In this document: positions 1-7,609 of the stretch, piece after piece | Layout: every line of letters starts with the position of its first letter | Numbering within the stretch: position 1 is the stretch's first letter | Source: Stercoripulliclostridium_A sp964480195 | GTDB lineage: Bacteria; Bacillota; Clostridia; Christensenellales; DTU072 | NCBI GenBank assembly: GCA_964480195.1 | Contig: CAYZOJ010000011.1 | Location: forward strand, 1 to 33,147 | Length of the DNA stretch: 33,147 nt | Direction: 5' to 3' | Translations under genes and position numbers: made by a program | Notes under the pieces: model-generated | The model's input: only the letters and a program-made list of their open reading frames with translations | The model's database searches: none | What the model was told of the DNA's origin: nothing

Positions 1-240
1 AAGTTCGGACAGCTTATTTTTATGATATAAGCAAATGTAGCGGATAGCCTATTTTAAATTTTTCGGGATTTATTTTTTTACACGCTCTCGCTTTGCTCTT
101 TGGTCTAAAAGGCGAGGCTTCCGGAGCGAGTATTGACGGGTAATTTTACCGCCGTTAAAAGCAAGAATGTATAAAGGTGCCTTAGTATAAGCGATAGAGC
201 GTTTAACACCAATAGGATAAATAAAAGGCTTTTAACGGCT

Positions 241-293
241 CGCCCAAAACGTCGACTACCGTACGTCAGTACGCCTACGCTCCGTTTTGGGCG
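241..293. repeat. 11-bp inverted repeat inside the left-end element
   Basis: CGCCCAAAACG (241-251) is matched perfectly by CGTTTTGGGCG (283-293) across a 31-nt loop that itself contains the partial palindrome GTACGTCAGTAC. It is followed at about 310-326 by another small inverted repeat of the form CCACGC-TCCGG-GCGTGG. This part of the element would fold into long GC-rich stems if transcribed. Confidence 0.6.
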
Positions 294-511
294 AAAATTC
301 CTCCGTCCTCCACGCTCCGGGCGTGGGCAAAGGATTATTTTAATAAGACTTTTGTGCCCACGCTACGGGGCTTGCGCCCAAATCTGCATACGCATACGCC
401 TGTATTGCTTCCATTCCGATTTTCTCGCCTTTTAGCTCCAAATATCAAACCGAGAGCTCCACAATGCGCCTATGATACACTTCAGTATTGTTCATCTTCA
501 CGACTTTTTTT

Positions 512-578
512 CGCTATACAGCGGTAGTATTAACATCTTGACGGCGGTATTTCGCTACACGGCGAATGTATTAACATC
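512..578. repeat. Two small hairpins joined by a TATTAACATC linker
   Basis: CGCT-ATAC-AGCG (512-523) is followed by a linker ending GTATTAACATC (to 537). TTCGC-N6-GCGAA (551-566) is followed by TGTATTAACATC (567-578). Stem plus a shared A/T-rich linker ending in ATC is the same design as the array at 707-794, with a different linker spelling. Confidence 0.55.
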
Positions 579-654
579 GAGAAAATCGGTGATTTTAGAA
601 GAAAAACAGTAGATTTGCGTACGTTTTTAGCCTGCCTTGTGTAAAGGGAGGTGG

Positions 655-669
655 CACGGCGTAGCCGTG
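655..669. repeat. CACGGC-GTA-GCCGTG palindrome
   Basis: This perfect 6-bp stem with a GTA loop lies within the sequence AAAGGGAGGTGGCACGGC (643-660). From memory, closely similar palindromic units (CTTTACACAAGGGAGG-type flanks plus a CACGGC stem) recur between genes in many uncultured gut Firmicutes. I could not run a search to confirm this. Confidence 0.55.
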
Positions 670-706
670 ACGGAGGGATTGACTTTCTGCTTTTAAATAC
701 CTTTAT

Positions 707-821
707 CAACGGCACAGCCGTTGTATATCATCACACGGAGTGTGTATCTCATCACGCGATAGCGTGTATATCATCAATCCGTAAGGATTGTATAACGGGC
801 GCAAGCGAGGCTTGTGCCCGT
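707..821. repeat. Tandem array of five different hairpins with TATATCATC linkers
   Basis: The stems are CAACGGC-ACA-GCCGTTG (707-723), CACAC-GGA-GTGTG (732-744), CACGC-GATA-GCGTG (753-766), CAATCC-GTAA-GGATTG (775-790) and a 12-bp stem with one wobble at 795-821. The first three junctions carry the linkers TATATCATC (724-732), TATCTCATC (745-753) and TATATCATC (767-775), and the fourth is shortened to TATA. The linker is conserved while each stem has a different sequence that still pairs. That means the base-pairing, not the sequence, is being kept. Not a CRISPR: units are only about 22 nt and the variable part is self-complementary. Confidence 0.7.
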
Positions 822-884
822 CGAGAGCGTGTTATCATAAAACCCGAAAAATTCTAAAAATAGGCATCCGCTAAAGTTCTCCAT

Positions 885-919
885 TAAAGAAAAATAGGTC
901 AACGAGCTATCGTCAACCT
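885..919 (-). terminator. Rho-independent terminator of the trkA-trkH operon
   Basis: Read on the minus strand, 919 to 896 forms a 10-bp stem (AGGUUGACGA with UCGUUGACCU, two G-U wobbles) around a UAGC loop. It is followed by a U-rich run (AUUUUUCUUU, 895-886). It lies about 40 nt past the trkH stop and within no other gene. Confidence 0.75.
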
Positions 920-940
920 GTTATAGTACTAATCATTCTC

Positions 941-962
941 GCCTATTTTTCGGGTTTTATGA
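941..962. repeat. Third copy of the element-end motif at the trkH stop codon
   Basis: GCCTATTTTTCGGGTTTTAT matches the reverse complement of 835-866 except for a missing internal 9 nt. It lies in the opposite orientation to the right arm of the left-end element and overlaps the last codon positions of trkH (957-962). The 835-866 and 941-962 copies therefore form an inverted pair around the trkH terminator. Confidence 0.55.
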
Positions 963-2423
963 TTTTCTCCAGGCGGGGGGATAGAACAGTAGGAGCATCG
1001 GCATTATTTCAAGTCGTCCGATAAGCATATCTATGCACAAAAGTATCTTAGAAAACACCGTAAGAGACGCAAAGTTCGCAAGCGGACCGAACTCGTCGAG
1101 TGCGGGACCTACGTTATTTATGCAAGAGGCGATTGTCGAAAATCCCGTTATCAATCCGTCTTCAGATTGTAAGCAGGGGTCAAGCATCAACAGGAAGAAA
1201 GATATTGCGAATATTATTACGTACAGCACGAGATAAGAGTTTACCGATCTTACGGTTTCGTCGTCGAGGGTTTTCTTGTCGAGTTTGACTTGAACCACCG
1301 AGCGCGGAGAGAAAGCGTGGCGAATTTCTTTTACTCCGGACTTACACATAATGATTACGCGAGAAACTTTCAATCCGCCTGCGGTACTCCCGGCGGAACC
1401 TCCGACGAACATCAATAGGACGAGTACCGATTGTGCAAATACCGGCCATTTAGTAAAGTCGGCGGTAGCGAATCCCGTCGTACTCATTATAGAAGCTGTT
1501 TGGAAAGTCGAGTAGCGCAGGGCTTCCGCTATTGACGAGTAAGTCTTACCTATCATAAGTGAAACGGTAATCGCGCAGACCGAGAATGCGTAAATGATAA
1601 ACATTGTCCTCAATTCTTCGTTGCGGATGACGTCTTTTGCGTGTCCGATGAGAAGAAAATAGAACATATTGAAGTTTATCGAAAACACCATCATAAACAC
1701 GGTAATGGTAATTTCGGCAAATAGGCTGTTGTAATGAGCGATACTCGTAGCGTAGTTAGCGAATCCGCCCGTTCCGGCTGTCGCGAACGCCAACGTGAAC
1801 GCGTCGAAAGCGGGGATTTTTCCTATCATCAAAATAAACGCCATAAGTAATGTGAGAACCACGTAAATGGCGTAAAGTATCCGTGCGGTAAAGCGCATTT
1901 TGCTTACGAGCTTACCGAATTGAGGTCCGGTCATCTCGGCTTTTAACAGGTGTAACGTGGAGTTGTTGCTTTTTGGTAAAATTGCCACGACAAAAACGAG
2001 TACGCCCATACCGCCGATCCAGTGAGTAAATGCGCGCCAGAAAAGCAAGCTTTTGGGTAGAGCTTCGATGTCGGGGATAACGGTAGAACCGGTGGTAGTA
2101 AAGCCGGAAACGGTTTCGAACAAAGCGTCGATGTAATTCGGAACGTAACCGCTAATGGTAAAAGGAACGGCGCCGAAAACGGATAAAAATATCCAGGCGA
2201 TTGCCACCAGAATAAAACCGCCTCTTGCGCGAAACTCGGTGTTTCGGGGCTTTTTAATGACAAAAGGGATACCTAAAACCAATAACATCGCAATAGTTAC
2301 GCCGAACCCGAGGGGCGTGCCGACTTCGCCGTAAGCGAACGACATCGCAAACGGAATAATCATAAGTCCCGCGGTTATCAACGCTATTTGCGCGAGCATA
2401 TACGCGCTCATTCTATAGTTCAT
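957..2423 (-). CDS. trkH: Trk-type potassium uptake channel subunit TrkH
   Basis: This 488-residue integral membrane protein forms the K+-translocating pore of the Trk system and is gated by the cytosolic TrkA ring encoded just upstream. About ten hydrophobic segments are visible. The repeated pore-loop signatures of the family are present: TTGST near residue 110, TAGTGGFANY near 220, STTGFATADF near 315 and CINNVGPALDEFG near 435. The C-terminus ends in a positively charged tail (PPAWRKS), as is usual. The start ATG follows GGAG with 6 nt spacing and lies 3 nt after the trkA stop, so the two are co-transcribed and probably translationally coupled. Length is normal for the TrkH/KtrB family (about 440-500). 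The two-RCK-domain partner favours TrkH over KtrB. Confidence 0.93.
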   Translation of the reverse strand: MNYRMSAYMLAQIALITAGLMIIPFAMSFAYGEVGTPLGFGVTIAMLLVLGIPFVIKKPRNTEFRARGGFILVAIAWIFLSVFGAVPFTISGYVPNYIDALFETVSGFTTTGSTVIPDIEALPKSLLFWRAFTHWIGGMGVLVFVVAILPKSNNSTLHLLKAEMTGPQFGKLVSKMRFTARILYAIYVVLTLLMAFILMIGKIPAFDAFTLAFATAGTGGFANYATSIAHYNSLFAEITITVFMMVFSINFNMFYFLLIGHAKDVIRNEELRTMFIIYAFSVCAITVSLMIGKTYSSIAEALRYSTFQTASIMSTTGFATADFTKWPVFAQSVLVLLMFVGGSAGSTAGGLKVSRVIIMCKSGVKEIRHAFSPRSVVQVKLDKKTLDDETVRSVNSYLVLYVIIFAISFFLLMLDPCLQSEDGLITGFSTIASCINNVGPALDEFGPLANFASLTVFSKILLCIDMLIGRLEIMPMLLLFYPPAWRKS

Positions 2424-2426
2424 CGT

Positions 2427-3776
2427 TTACTCCAAAATATCGTTGAGTTCGCGTAACGCCTCGTTTTTTGTTATGACGATAAGTCCGTCGTTTGCGCGAA
2501 TCGTGTCGTTACCGCGAGGCGTTATAAACGCGCCGTCGCGTATGATACCGCCTATGAGGGTGTCGCTTGCAAAGCGAATGTCTTTAAGCGGTTTGTCGAG
2601 TGCTTTGAAAGTGTCGTGAACGGTAAATTCCAACGCTTCCGCGCTGTTGTTTACTATCTTGTAGAGCTTGTTTACGGAGCCACCGAAACGCGCTCCGTTC
2701 ATATTACGAACATACCTGACGATTTGGTCGGCAGTCGAGTTTTTTGTAGAAACTACGGAGTCCACACCGCTTGTCGTGAGCATGCCGTAGTAGGCGTCCT
2801 TTTCCACTTTTGCTACGACTTTTTTAACTTTCTCGGAGACTGCAAGCATAGAGAGGATGACGTTTTGTTCGTCGATTCCGCATAGGCACACAAGCGCGTC
2901 GGAAGAGGCGACGCCTTCGTCTTCGAGGACGGACCAATCGGTGCCGTCGCCGAGAATAACTTCGGTTTTATCGAGAGAGTCGTTGAGTTTTGCGCATTTC
3001 TGAGCGTCTTTTTCTATTATTTTAACCCGCATTCCGAGTTTTTCGAGTTCGGTTGCGAGGAAAAGCGCGGTTCGACTTCCGCCGATTATAATGACGTTTT
3101 TGGAGCCTTTTACGAGCCCGAGAGTGCGGAAAAATCTAAAAAGTGTTTTGTCGGAAGCGGTTACGTAAATTCTGTCGCCTTCGGCAAGAGTAAAGTCGCC
3201 CGAGGGGATAAAGACATCGTTTTGGCGGAGGACCGCGCATACGAGAACGTCGACGTCGAGTTTGGAGTGGAGTTCGCTGAGCTTGAGTCCTGCGAGAACG
3301 GAGCCCGCGTCTATTTTGAGTTCGACGAGATCGACTTTGCCGTTTGCGAAAGGTTCGATTTTGATTGCGGACGGGAAGCGTAATATACGCGCTATTTCTT
3401 TTGCGACCTCGTATTCGGGGCTTACCATCATATTTATGCCGAGTTCGGCGCTCATAAACAGAGTGAAGTACTCGGAGTTACGTATACGCGCTATGGTTTC
3501 GGACGCGCCGAGTTTTTTTGCGACAAGGCAGGAGAGGATATTCATTTCGTCGTACTGTGTGCAGGCGACGAGTAAGTCGGCGGTGCTTACGCCGGCTTCG
3601 CGCAAAACCTCATAGCTTGCGCCGTTGCCGTAAACGCCTTTGACGTCGTAGTTTTCCACCGCGGATTTAACGATTTCCGGGTTATTGTCGACGACCGTGA
3701 CGTCGTGTCCTTCTTTTGCCAACCGTTCGACGATTTCTTCGCCAACGTTACCTATGCCGACGATAATTACGTTCAT
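2427..3776 (-). CDS. trkA: Trk potassium system NAD-binding regulatory subunit TrkA
   Basis: This cytosolic gating subunit of 449 residues has two RCK halves. Each half is a Rossmann domain (TrkA_N) followed by a TrkA_C lobe. The first nucleotide-binding motif is VGIGNVG at residues 5-11 with acidic VVDNN at the end of beta-2. The second, near residue 230 (IIGGSRTA), has lost the canonical third glycine, so the second site may bind nucleotide poorly. The start was chosen at 3776 because AGAGGA lies 7 nt upstream and the protein then begins directly with the first beta strand (MNVIIVG). A longer frame to 3815 adds 13 residues with no homology logic. It is the first gene of the trkA-trkH operon and is divergent from aroB. 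Confidence 0.94.
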   Translation of the reverse strand: MNVIIVGIGNVGEEIVERLAKEGHDVTVVDNNPEIVKSAVENYDVKGVYGNGASYEVLREAGVSTADLLVACTQYDEMNILSCLVAKKLGASETIARIRNSEYFTLFMSAELGINMMVSPEYEVAKEIARILRFPSAIKIEPFANGKVDLVELKIDAGSVLAGLKLSELHSKLDVDVLVCAVLRQNDVFIPSGDFTLAEGDRIYVTASDKTLFRFFRTLGLVKGSKNVIIIGGSRTALFLATELEKLGMRVKIIEKDAQKCAKLNDSLDKTEVILGDGTDWSVLEDEGVASSDALVCLCGIDEQNVILSMLAVSEKVKKVVAKVEKDAYYGMLTTSGVDSVVSTKNSTADQIVRYVRNMNGARFGGSVNKLYKIVNNSAEALEFTVHDTFKALDKPLKDIRFASDTLIGGIIRDGAFITPRGNDTIRANDGLIVITKNEALRELNDILE

Positions 3777-3832
3777 ATTCGTTTCCTCTAAGGAATTATG
3801 ATTAGTTCGCGACAAAGCAAACTTTCAACTAT

Positions 3833-3861
3833 ATAATAGACCTGCAAATCGTTCTTGTCAA
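3833..3861 (-). promoter_or_regulatory. Sigma-A promoter of trkA-trkH
   Basis: On the minus strand TTGACA (3861-3856), 17-nt spacer, TATTAT (3838-3833). The -10 is about 57 nt upstream of the trkA start codon. No ydaO/c-di-AMP riboswitch-like structure is evident in the short leader. Confidence 0.8.
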
Positions 3862-3906
3862 GCGAGAAACGCGCGCGTGCGTTTATTAGGAATATGTAAA
3901 AATGAA

Positions 3907-3938
3907 TTGACAAACGCTCCGAATTAAATAATAATTAT
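3907..3938 (+). promoter_or_regulatory. Promoter of the aroB operon
   Basis: A perfect -35 TTGACA at 3907-3912 is followed by an A/T-rich -10 region. The best choices are TAATAA at 3929-3934 (16-nt spacer) or a shifted TAATTA at 3932-3937. It is divergent from the trkA promoter, with the two -35 boxes about 45 bp apart. Confidence 0.7.
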
Positions 3939-3976
3939 AGTGTACATTTATTCGTACAACACTATCGGAGGCGCAT

Positions 3977-5038
3977 ATGGATACGATAAATACCGTCAAA
4001 ATAGGCTCCGCGAACGCAAGCGGATATACCTTTTACGCGGGTAGCGGACTGATAACGCGGGTAGCGGAGTTCATTCCGAGCGATGTGGTAAGACGCGTAA
4101 AAGTTGTGATTATCACCGATTATAACGTCGAAAACCTTTATGCGGATCGGGTCGAAACGTCGCTTATGGAGGCGGGATTTAAGGTATTCCGTTTTTCTTT
4201 CGAGCCGGGAGAGAGCTCCAAAAACATCGGGACGTATACCGAAGCCCTCGAATTTTTGGCAAAAAACAAGTTTACGCGTTCGGATTTGGTAGTTGCTCTC
4301 GGCGGTGGGGTAGTGGGCGACCTTGCGGGATTTACCGCATCGACGTATATGCGAGGTATCGGATACGTTCAAGTGCCCACGACCCTTCTTGCGATGACCG
4401 ACAGCAGTGTCGGCGGAAAAACGGGAATAGATTTAGAGTGCGGAAAAAATCTTGTCGGAGCCTTTTATAGACCTATAGCCGTCGTGGCGGACACCGACGT
4501 TCTCAAAACTCTTCCGCGCGAACAATTCGTCAGCGGTATGGGCGAAATAATCAAATACGCCTGCCTTGACGGCGGAAGAATAGCGGAAATCGTCGAGAGC
4601 GGAGTAACGGACGAAAACATATCGGAACTTATAACGTTATCGGTTAAAAGCAAGGCGCGAATCGTTGACGAAGACGAGTATGAGAACGGCGCGCGTAGAC
4701 TCCTGAATCTCGGACACACCGTCGGGCACGCGATAGAAACTCTTTCGGGATACACAGTATTGCACGGCGCGGGCGTTGCCAAAGGGTTATACGCGATAGC
4801 TAAATCCGCAAACAGACGAGGCGAACTTGCGGTATCGGATCTCGTTAGACTCGAGAAAATGTCGGCGCGTTACGGAATAGATTTAAGCGTTCCTTATTCG
4901 ACGGAAGAAATAATACGCGCCGTCGAACTCGACAAAAAATCTGACGGCGACGGAGTAAGACTTGTCTTAATGCGCGGATTCGGAGATTGTTACGTAAAAT
5001 ACGTTTCCAAAAAAGAATTGAAGGAGTATCTTGTATGA
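3977..5038 (+). CDS. aroB: 3-dehydroquinate synthase
   Basis: This NAD-dependent cytosolic enzyme converts DAHP to 3-dehydroquinate in the shikimate pathway to aromatic amino acids. Its 353 residues match the family length (about 350-360). Diagnostic motifs are the NAD-binding ALGGGVVGDLAGFTA (residues ~108-122), the substrate-site segment PTTLLAMTDSSVGGKTGID just after it, GMGEIIKY, and the metal-binding HTVGHAIE near residue 247, which supplies histidine ligands for Zn2+ or Co2+. GGAGG lies 5 nt before the ATG. The stop TGA overlaps the aroQ start (ATGA), so two shikimate steps are translationally coupled. Confidence 0.97.
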   Translation: MDTINTVKIGSANASGYTFYAGSGLITRVAEFIPSDVVRRVKVVIITDYNVENLYADRVETSLMEAGFKVFRFSFEPGESSKNIGTYTEALEFLAKNKFTRSDLVVALGGGVVGDLAGFTASTYMRGIGYVQVPTTLLAMTDSSVGGKTGIDLECGKNLVGAFYRPIAVVADTDVLKTLPREQFVSGMGEIIKYACLDGGRIAEIVESGVTDENISELITLSVKSKARIVDEDEYENGARRLLNLGHTVGHAIETLSGYTVLHGAGVAKGLYAIAKSANRRGELAVSDLVRLEKMSARYGIDLSVPYSTEEIIRAVELDKKSDGDGVRLVLMRGFGDCYVKYVSKKELKEYLV

Positions 5039-5466
5039 AAGTGCTTGTAATAAACGGACCCAACCTCAATATGCTCGGGATAAGAGAGCCGGAGCTATAC
5101 GGAAGGCATACTTATTCGGAACTGGTGGATTATATCGAAACGCGTGCACGGGAACTCGAAATCGAAGTTAAGGTAACCCAAAGTAACCACGAGGGAGTTA
5201 TAATAGATCTTATACAATCGGCATACGGCGCGTATGACGGCATAGTAATCAACGCGGGCGGATATACTCATACGAGTGTCGCGATTCTCGACGCTTTAAA
5301 AGCGGTAGGGCTTCCGACCGTCGAAATCCACATCACCGATATACGCGAGCGCGAAGATTTCAGAAGAGTGAGTTACGTCGGAATGTACGCAGAAAAACTT
5401 ATTGCGGGCAAGGGTTTTAAGGGATACGGAGAGGCTCTCGAATACTTAAAGGAGAAAACGAGATGA
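5035..5466 (+). CDS. aroQ: 3-dehydroquinate dehydratase, type II
   Basis: This 143-residue type II dehydroquinase catalyses trans dehydration of 3-dehydroquinate to 3-dehydroshikimate. Family members are dodecamers of about 145 residues. The N-terminal NGPNLNMLGIREPELYG carries the active-site loop Arg17 and Tyr22. The motifs QSNHEG, NAGGYTHTSVA and VEIHITDIREREDFR are all present. The in-frame stretch upstream to 4987 lies inside aroB, so the ATG at 5035 is used. It has AAGGAG about 9 nt upstream, and the aroB stop overlaps it. The next gene also overlaps by ATGA. Confidence 0.96.
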   Translation: MKVLVINGPNLNMLGIREPELYGRHTYSELVDYIETRARELEIEVKVTQSNHEGVIIDLIQSAYGAYDGIVINAGGYTHTSVAILDALKAVGLPTVEIHITDIREREDFRRVSYVGMYAEKLIAGKGFKGYGEALEYLKEKTR

Positions 5467-6437
5467 AAGGCATTGACCAAAAAATGAAACCGCTTTTGAT
5501 ATACGAAATACTTAAGCGCGAAACGGACGAAAATCACCCTATGACGACGAGCGATTTAGTCGCGAGGCTATCTTCTCTCGGCATTTCCGCCGAGCGCAAA
5601 GCGATTTACGAGGACATCAAAAGTCTTAACAAATTCGGATTCGAAGTCTTGACGGTACGCGGTAGGAGCAATCAATATTACGTGGTGGATCGCAGTTTCG
5701 ATTGTGCCGAGATAAAGATTCTTATGGACGCGGTCAAGGCGTCGAGTTTCATTACGGAAAGCAAAACCGAGTTTCTCGTAAACAAGCTTGCGGCTCTTGC
5801 GGGCTCACATCAAGCGGAAGTGCTCAAAACGGACATCGTGTGTATTGCTTCGGTCAAGCACTCCAACGAGGGGATTTTTTACGCCGTCGATACTATCGGA
5901 GAGTGCATACTCGAAAGCAAACAATGCAGTTTCGTCTATTTCGATCTCGATTGCGACGGACAACGCGTGTATCGTAAAGAGGGGGCGCGATATCTTGTCA
6001 ATCCCGTTGCGCTTGTCTTTAACGAAAACAATTATTATATGCTTGCGTACAGCGATAAACACGATAACGTCGCGACCTATCGCGTTGACCGTATGGATAA
6101 AGTTTCAGCGGAGGGCAAAACCGAAAAAACCGCGAGATGGCTCAAAAATTATGATCTTGCCAAGTACCGTAAGCAGGCGTTTTCGATGTTCAACGGCGCT
6201 CTCAGAGAGGTAACCCTCGTATGCGACAAGTCCATGACGGATATCGTAACGGATAAGTTCGGAGAGGGCGTTGAGATGATAGACGAGGGGAATTCGTTCA
6301 GAGTCAAAGTCAAGGTGCAGGTAAGCCCGACGTTTTTCGGTTGGTGCGCGACTTCCGGCGGGAAGATAAAGATTGCGACGCCTGCCAAGGTACGTAGCGC
6401 ATACATTGCTCATCTTAAAAAGTGTTTGGAGGCATAA
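5463..6437 (+). CDS. WYL-domain transcriptional regulator
   Basis: A 324-residue DeoR-like winged-helix regulator with WYL and WCX sensor domains. The N-terminal roughly 75 residues are a winged HTH (TSDLVARLSSLGIS, then AIYEDIKSLNKFGFEV). A WYL domain at about residues 150-215 shows the core YYMLAYSDK with a basic YRVDRMDKV strand. A C-terminal WCX lobe follows. WYL proteins commonly bind nucleotides or single-stranded nucleic acid and regulate stress or defence genes. No defence gene is adjacent here. It overlaps aroQ by ATGA and the phosphatase gene by TAATG. Its placement inside an aro operon suggests housekeeping or autoregulatory control, but the target is unknown. Confidence 0.88.
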   Translation: MKGIDQKMKPLLIYEILKRETDENHPMTTSDLVARLSSLGISAERKAIYEDIKSLNKFGFEVLTVRGRSNQYYVVDRSFDCAEIKILMDAVKASSFITESKTEFLVNKLAALAGSHQAEVLKTDIVCIASVKHSNEGIFYAVDTIGECILESKQCSFVYFDLDCDGQRVYRKEGARYLVNPVALVFNENNYYMLAYSDKHDNVATYRVDRMDKVSAEGKTEKTARWLKNYDLAKYRKQAFSMFNGALREVTLVCDKSMTDIVTDKFGEGVEMIDEGNSFRVKVKVQVSPTFFGWCATSGGKIKIATPAKVRSAYIAHLKKCLEA

Positions 6438-6916
6438 TGAAGATACTATTTATTTGCAGTACCAATATATGTAGGAGCCCTTATTGCGAGATGTATTTCA
6501 AAAGGCTTGTCGAGCGCGACCCGGAGCTTAATGAAATCGTCGACGACGTTAAGAGCGGTGCCGTCATAAATCTCGGACGAAAACTCGACAAAAAGGCATA
6601 CGACTGTATGACGCGACAAGGTTTTCCCAAAGAGTGGCTTGACGCGCACAGATCGAAGCATATAATTTTCCACCCCAAAATGTTTAGGGAAGCGGACGTC
6701 ATCATCGGCATGACGCGTATGCACGGATGGGTATTACCGCCGTCGCTTAGGAAAAAGTACGTCAACCTTTCGGAGGCGGCGGAAGGCGTATATAAGGCAA
6801 TTCCCGACCCGTTCCTTGCCCCCACGCAGGAAGATTACGATAAAGCCATGGGTGTCATCGCCGATTATCTTGACGAATACGCCGTAAAACTCAAAAGCGG
6901 AAACGAGGAGTGCTGA
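6437..6916 (+). CDS. Low-molecular-weight protein tyrosine phosphatase family protein
   Basis: This 159-residue protein starts with the P-loop CSTNICRS (Cys7, Arg13), the CX5R(S/T) signature of low-Mr phosphatases. The general-acid loop follows at IPDPF (Asp124), where most relatives have DPY or DPF. The length fits the family. Such enzymes dephosphorylate phosphotyrosine or phosphoarginine proteins; ArsC arsenate reductases share the fold but need extra cysteines that are not in the expected places here. A five-codon-longer frame from 6422 lies inside the WYL gene and lacks a ribosome site. The ATG at 6437 has TTTGGAGG 5-6 nt upstream. Its substrate is unknown; no BY-kinase is in the window. 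Confidence 0.88.
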   Translation: MKILFICSTNICRSPYCEMYFKRLVERDPELNEIVDDVKSGAVINLGRKLDKKAYDCMTRQGFPKEWLDAHRSKHIIFHPKMFREADVIIGMTRMHGWVLPPSLRKKYVNLSEAAEGVYKAIPDPFLAPTQEDYDKAMGVIADYLDEYAVKLKSGNEEC

Positions 6917-7557
6917 TGGAAAACGATAAAGTTACCTTCAAAATCGAAGAAGTCGAAAAAGAAAACGTCGATAAGGAGTGCAGTTATTCCGTAGTCCCCG
7001 TCGAAGAAAACGGCGAAAAATCGGAGCAAGGATCGGTGGTCGCGCCCGTAGACGTCATAGTGTCGACCGATGAAGCTCAAACGCAAAAGAACGAGCACTC
7101 GGAAGTTCCAGGATACAATCCCAACGCGCCCAAAATAGAGGCGACCGGCAAGGTCAGAGATTTCAAAAAAGAGATATTGATGACGGTGCTGGCTCTTGCA
7201 TTGTGTCCCGCGGGAATAATAGTCGGACTCAAATTCGAAGCATATAAAACGGTTGGCATTATCGTCGCGCTGATGGGCGTACTTACCGCGTTCGCGCTAA
7301 TAAGGCATATTTTTATGTGTCGTAAAGTCAATGCTCTGCTCGAGTCAGGCAAATGCAATACCGTTTCGGCATTGATGACGGAACTCAAATTAAAAAAGAA
7401 ACAGGATTTCGTTCGCACTCTCGGCGGAATGGTCAGAGAGGGACATCTTACGGGTTACGAAATTACCGGCGACGAGCTTATAACCAAGGTCGACGTCGTT
7501 CGGGAAGAGCCCGCCAAATCATCTTTTTCGAACCTGTTCGACAGAAAAAAGAAATAA
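6916..7557 (+). CDS. Hypothetical two-helix membrane protein with acidic N-terminus
   Basis: I do not recognise this 213-residue protein as a named family. Residues 1-75 are low-complexity and rich in Glu, Lys and Val, probably disordered and cytosolic. Two hydrophobic segments then follow close together (about residues 88-108 and 113-135), with a short turn between them, so both ends face the cytosol. The C-terminal ~75 residues (from SGKCNTVSALMTELKL) are soluble, look like a small helical or winged-helix domain, and end in a basic tail (DRKKK). The start overlaps the phosphatase stop (TGATG), with GAGGAG upstream. It is the last gene of the aroB operon. It could anchor or be a substrate of the preceding phosphatase, but this is only inferred from coupling. 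Confidence 0.7.
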   Translation: MENDKVTFKIEEVEKENVDKECSYSVVPVEENGEKSEQGSVVAPVDVIVSTDEAQTQKNEHSEVPGYNPNAPKIEATGKVRDFKKEILMTVLALALCPAGIIVGLKFEAYKTVGIIVALMGVLTAFALIRHIFMCRKVNALLESGKCNTVSALMTELKLKKKQDFVRTLGGMVREGHLTGYEITGDELITKVDVVREEPAKSSFSNLFDRKKK

Positions 7558-7572
7558 CCGATAAATAAAATA

Positions 7573-7600
7573 AGGTCCTCGGGCTAAGGTAGCTCGGACC
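7573..7600 (+). other. Leader hairpin directly before the NYN-gene ribosome site
   Basis: GGTC (7573-7576) pairs with GACC (7597-7600), and after a 2-nt bulge CGGGCT pairs with AGCTCG around an AAGGT loop. There is no U-run after it; instead GGGAGG begins at 7601. It is therefore better explained as a 5'-leader or processing structure than as a terminator. Confidence 0.55.
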
Positions 7601-7609
7601 GGGAGGAAT

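Larger units (their letters stand above)
39..872. mobile_element. Non-coding segment bounded by ~50-bp imperfect inverted repeats (MITE-like)
   Basis: The left arm (39-90) and the reverse complement of the right arm (822-872) can be aligned almost end to end. Both begin AGCGGAT, then GCCTATTTT, then AATTTTTCGGG, then a T-rich stretch, and end ACACGCTCTCG, with a few small gaps. Between the arms I see no plausible protein: the short ORFs at 530-857 are built from palindromes. No transposase is present, so if this is mobile it would be a non-autonomous element moved in trans. No clear target-site duplication was found. It fills the roughly 950-bp gap before trkH. It could instead be a structured intergenic RNA or a decayed element. 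Confidence 0.5.

Noticed and set aside
707..821. CRISPR-like array
   Set aside because: Units are about 22 nt, the constant part is only 9 nt, the variable part is self-complementary, and no cas genes are present.
530..857. Short protein genes in the left-end element
   Set aside because: The frames run across palindromes and linkers (repeated YHH-type sequence), lack ribosome sites, and are explained by the hairpin repeats.
3777..3815. N-terminal extension of TrkA
   Set aside because: The longer frame has no ribosome site and adds residues before the first Rossmann strand; AGAGGA sits just before the internal ATG at 3776.
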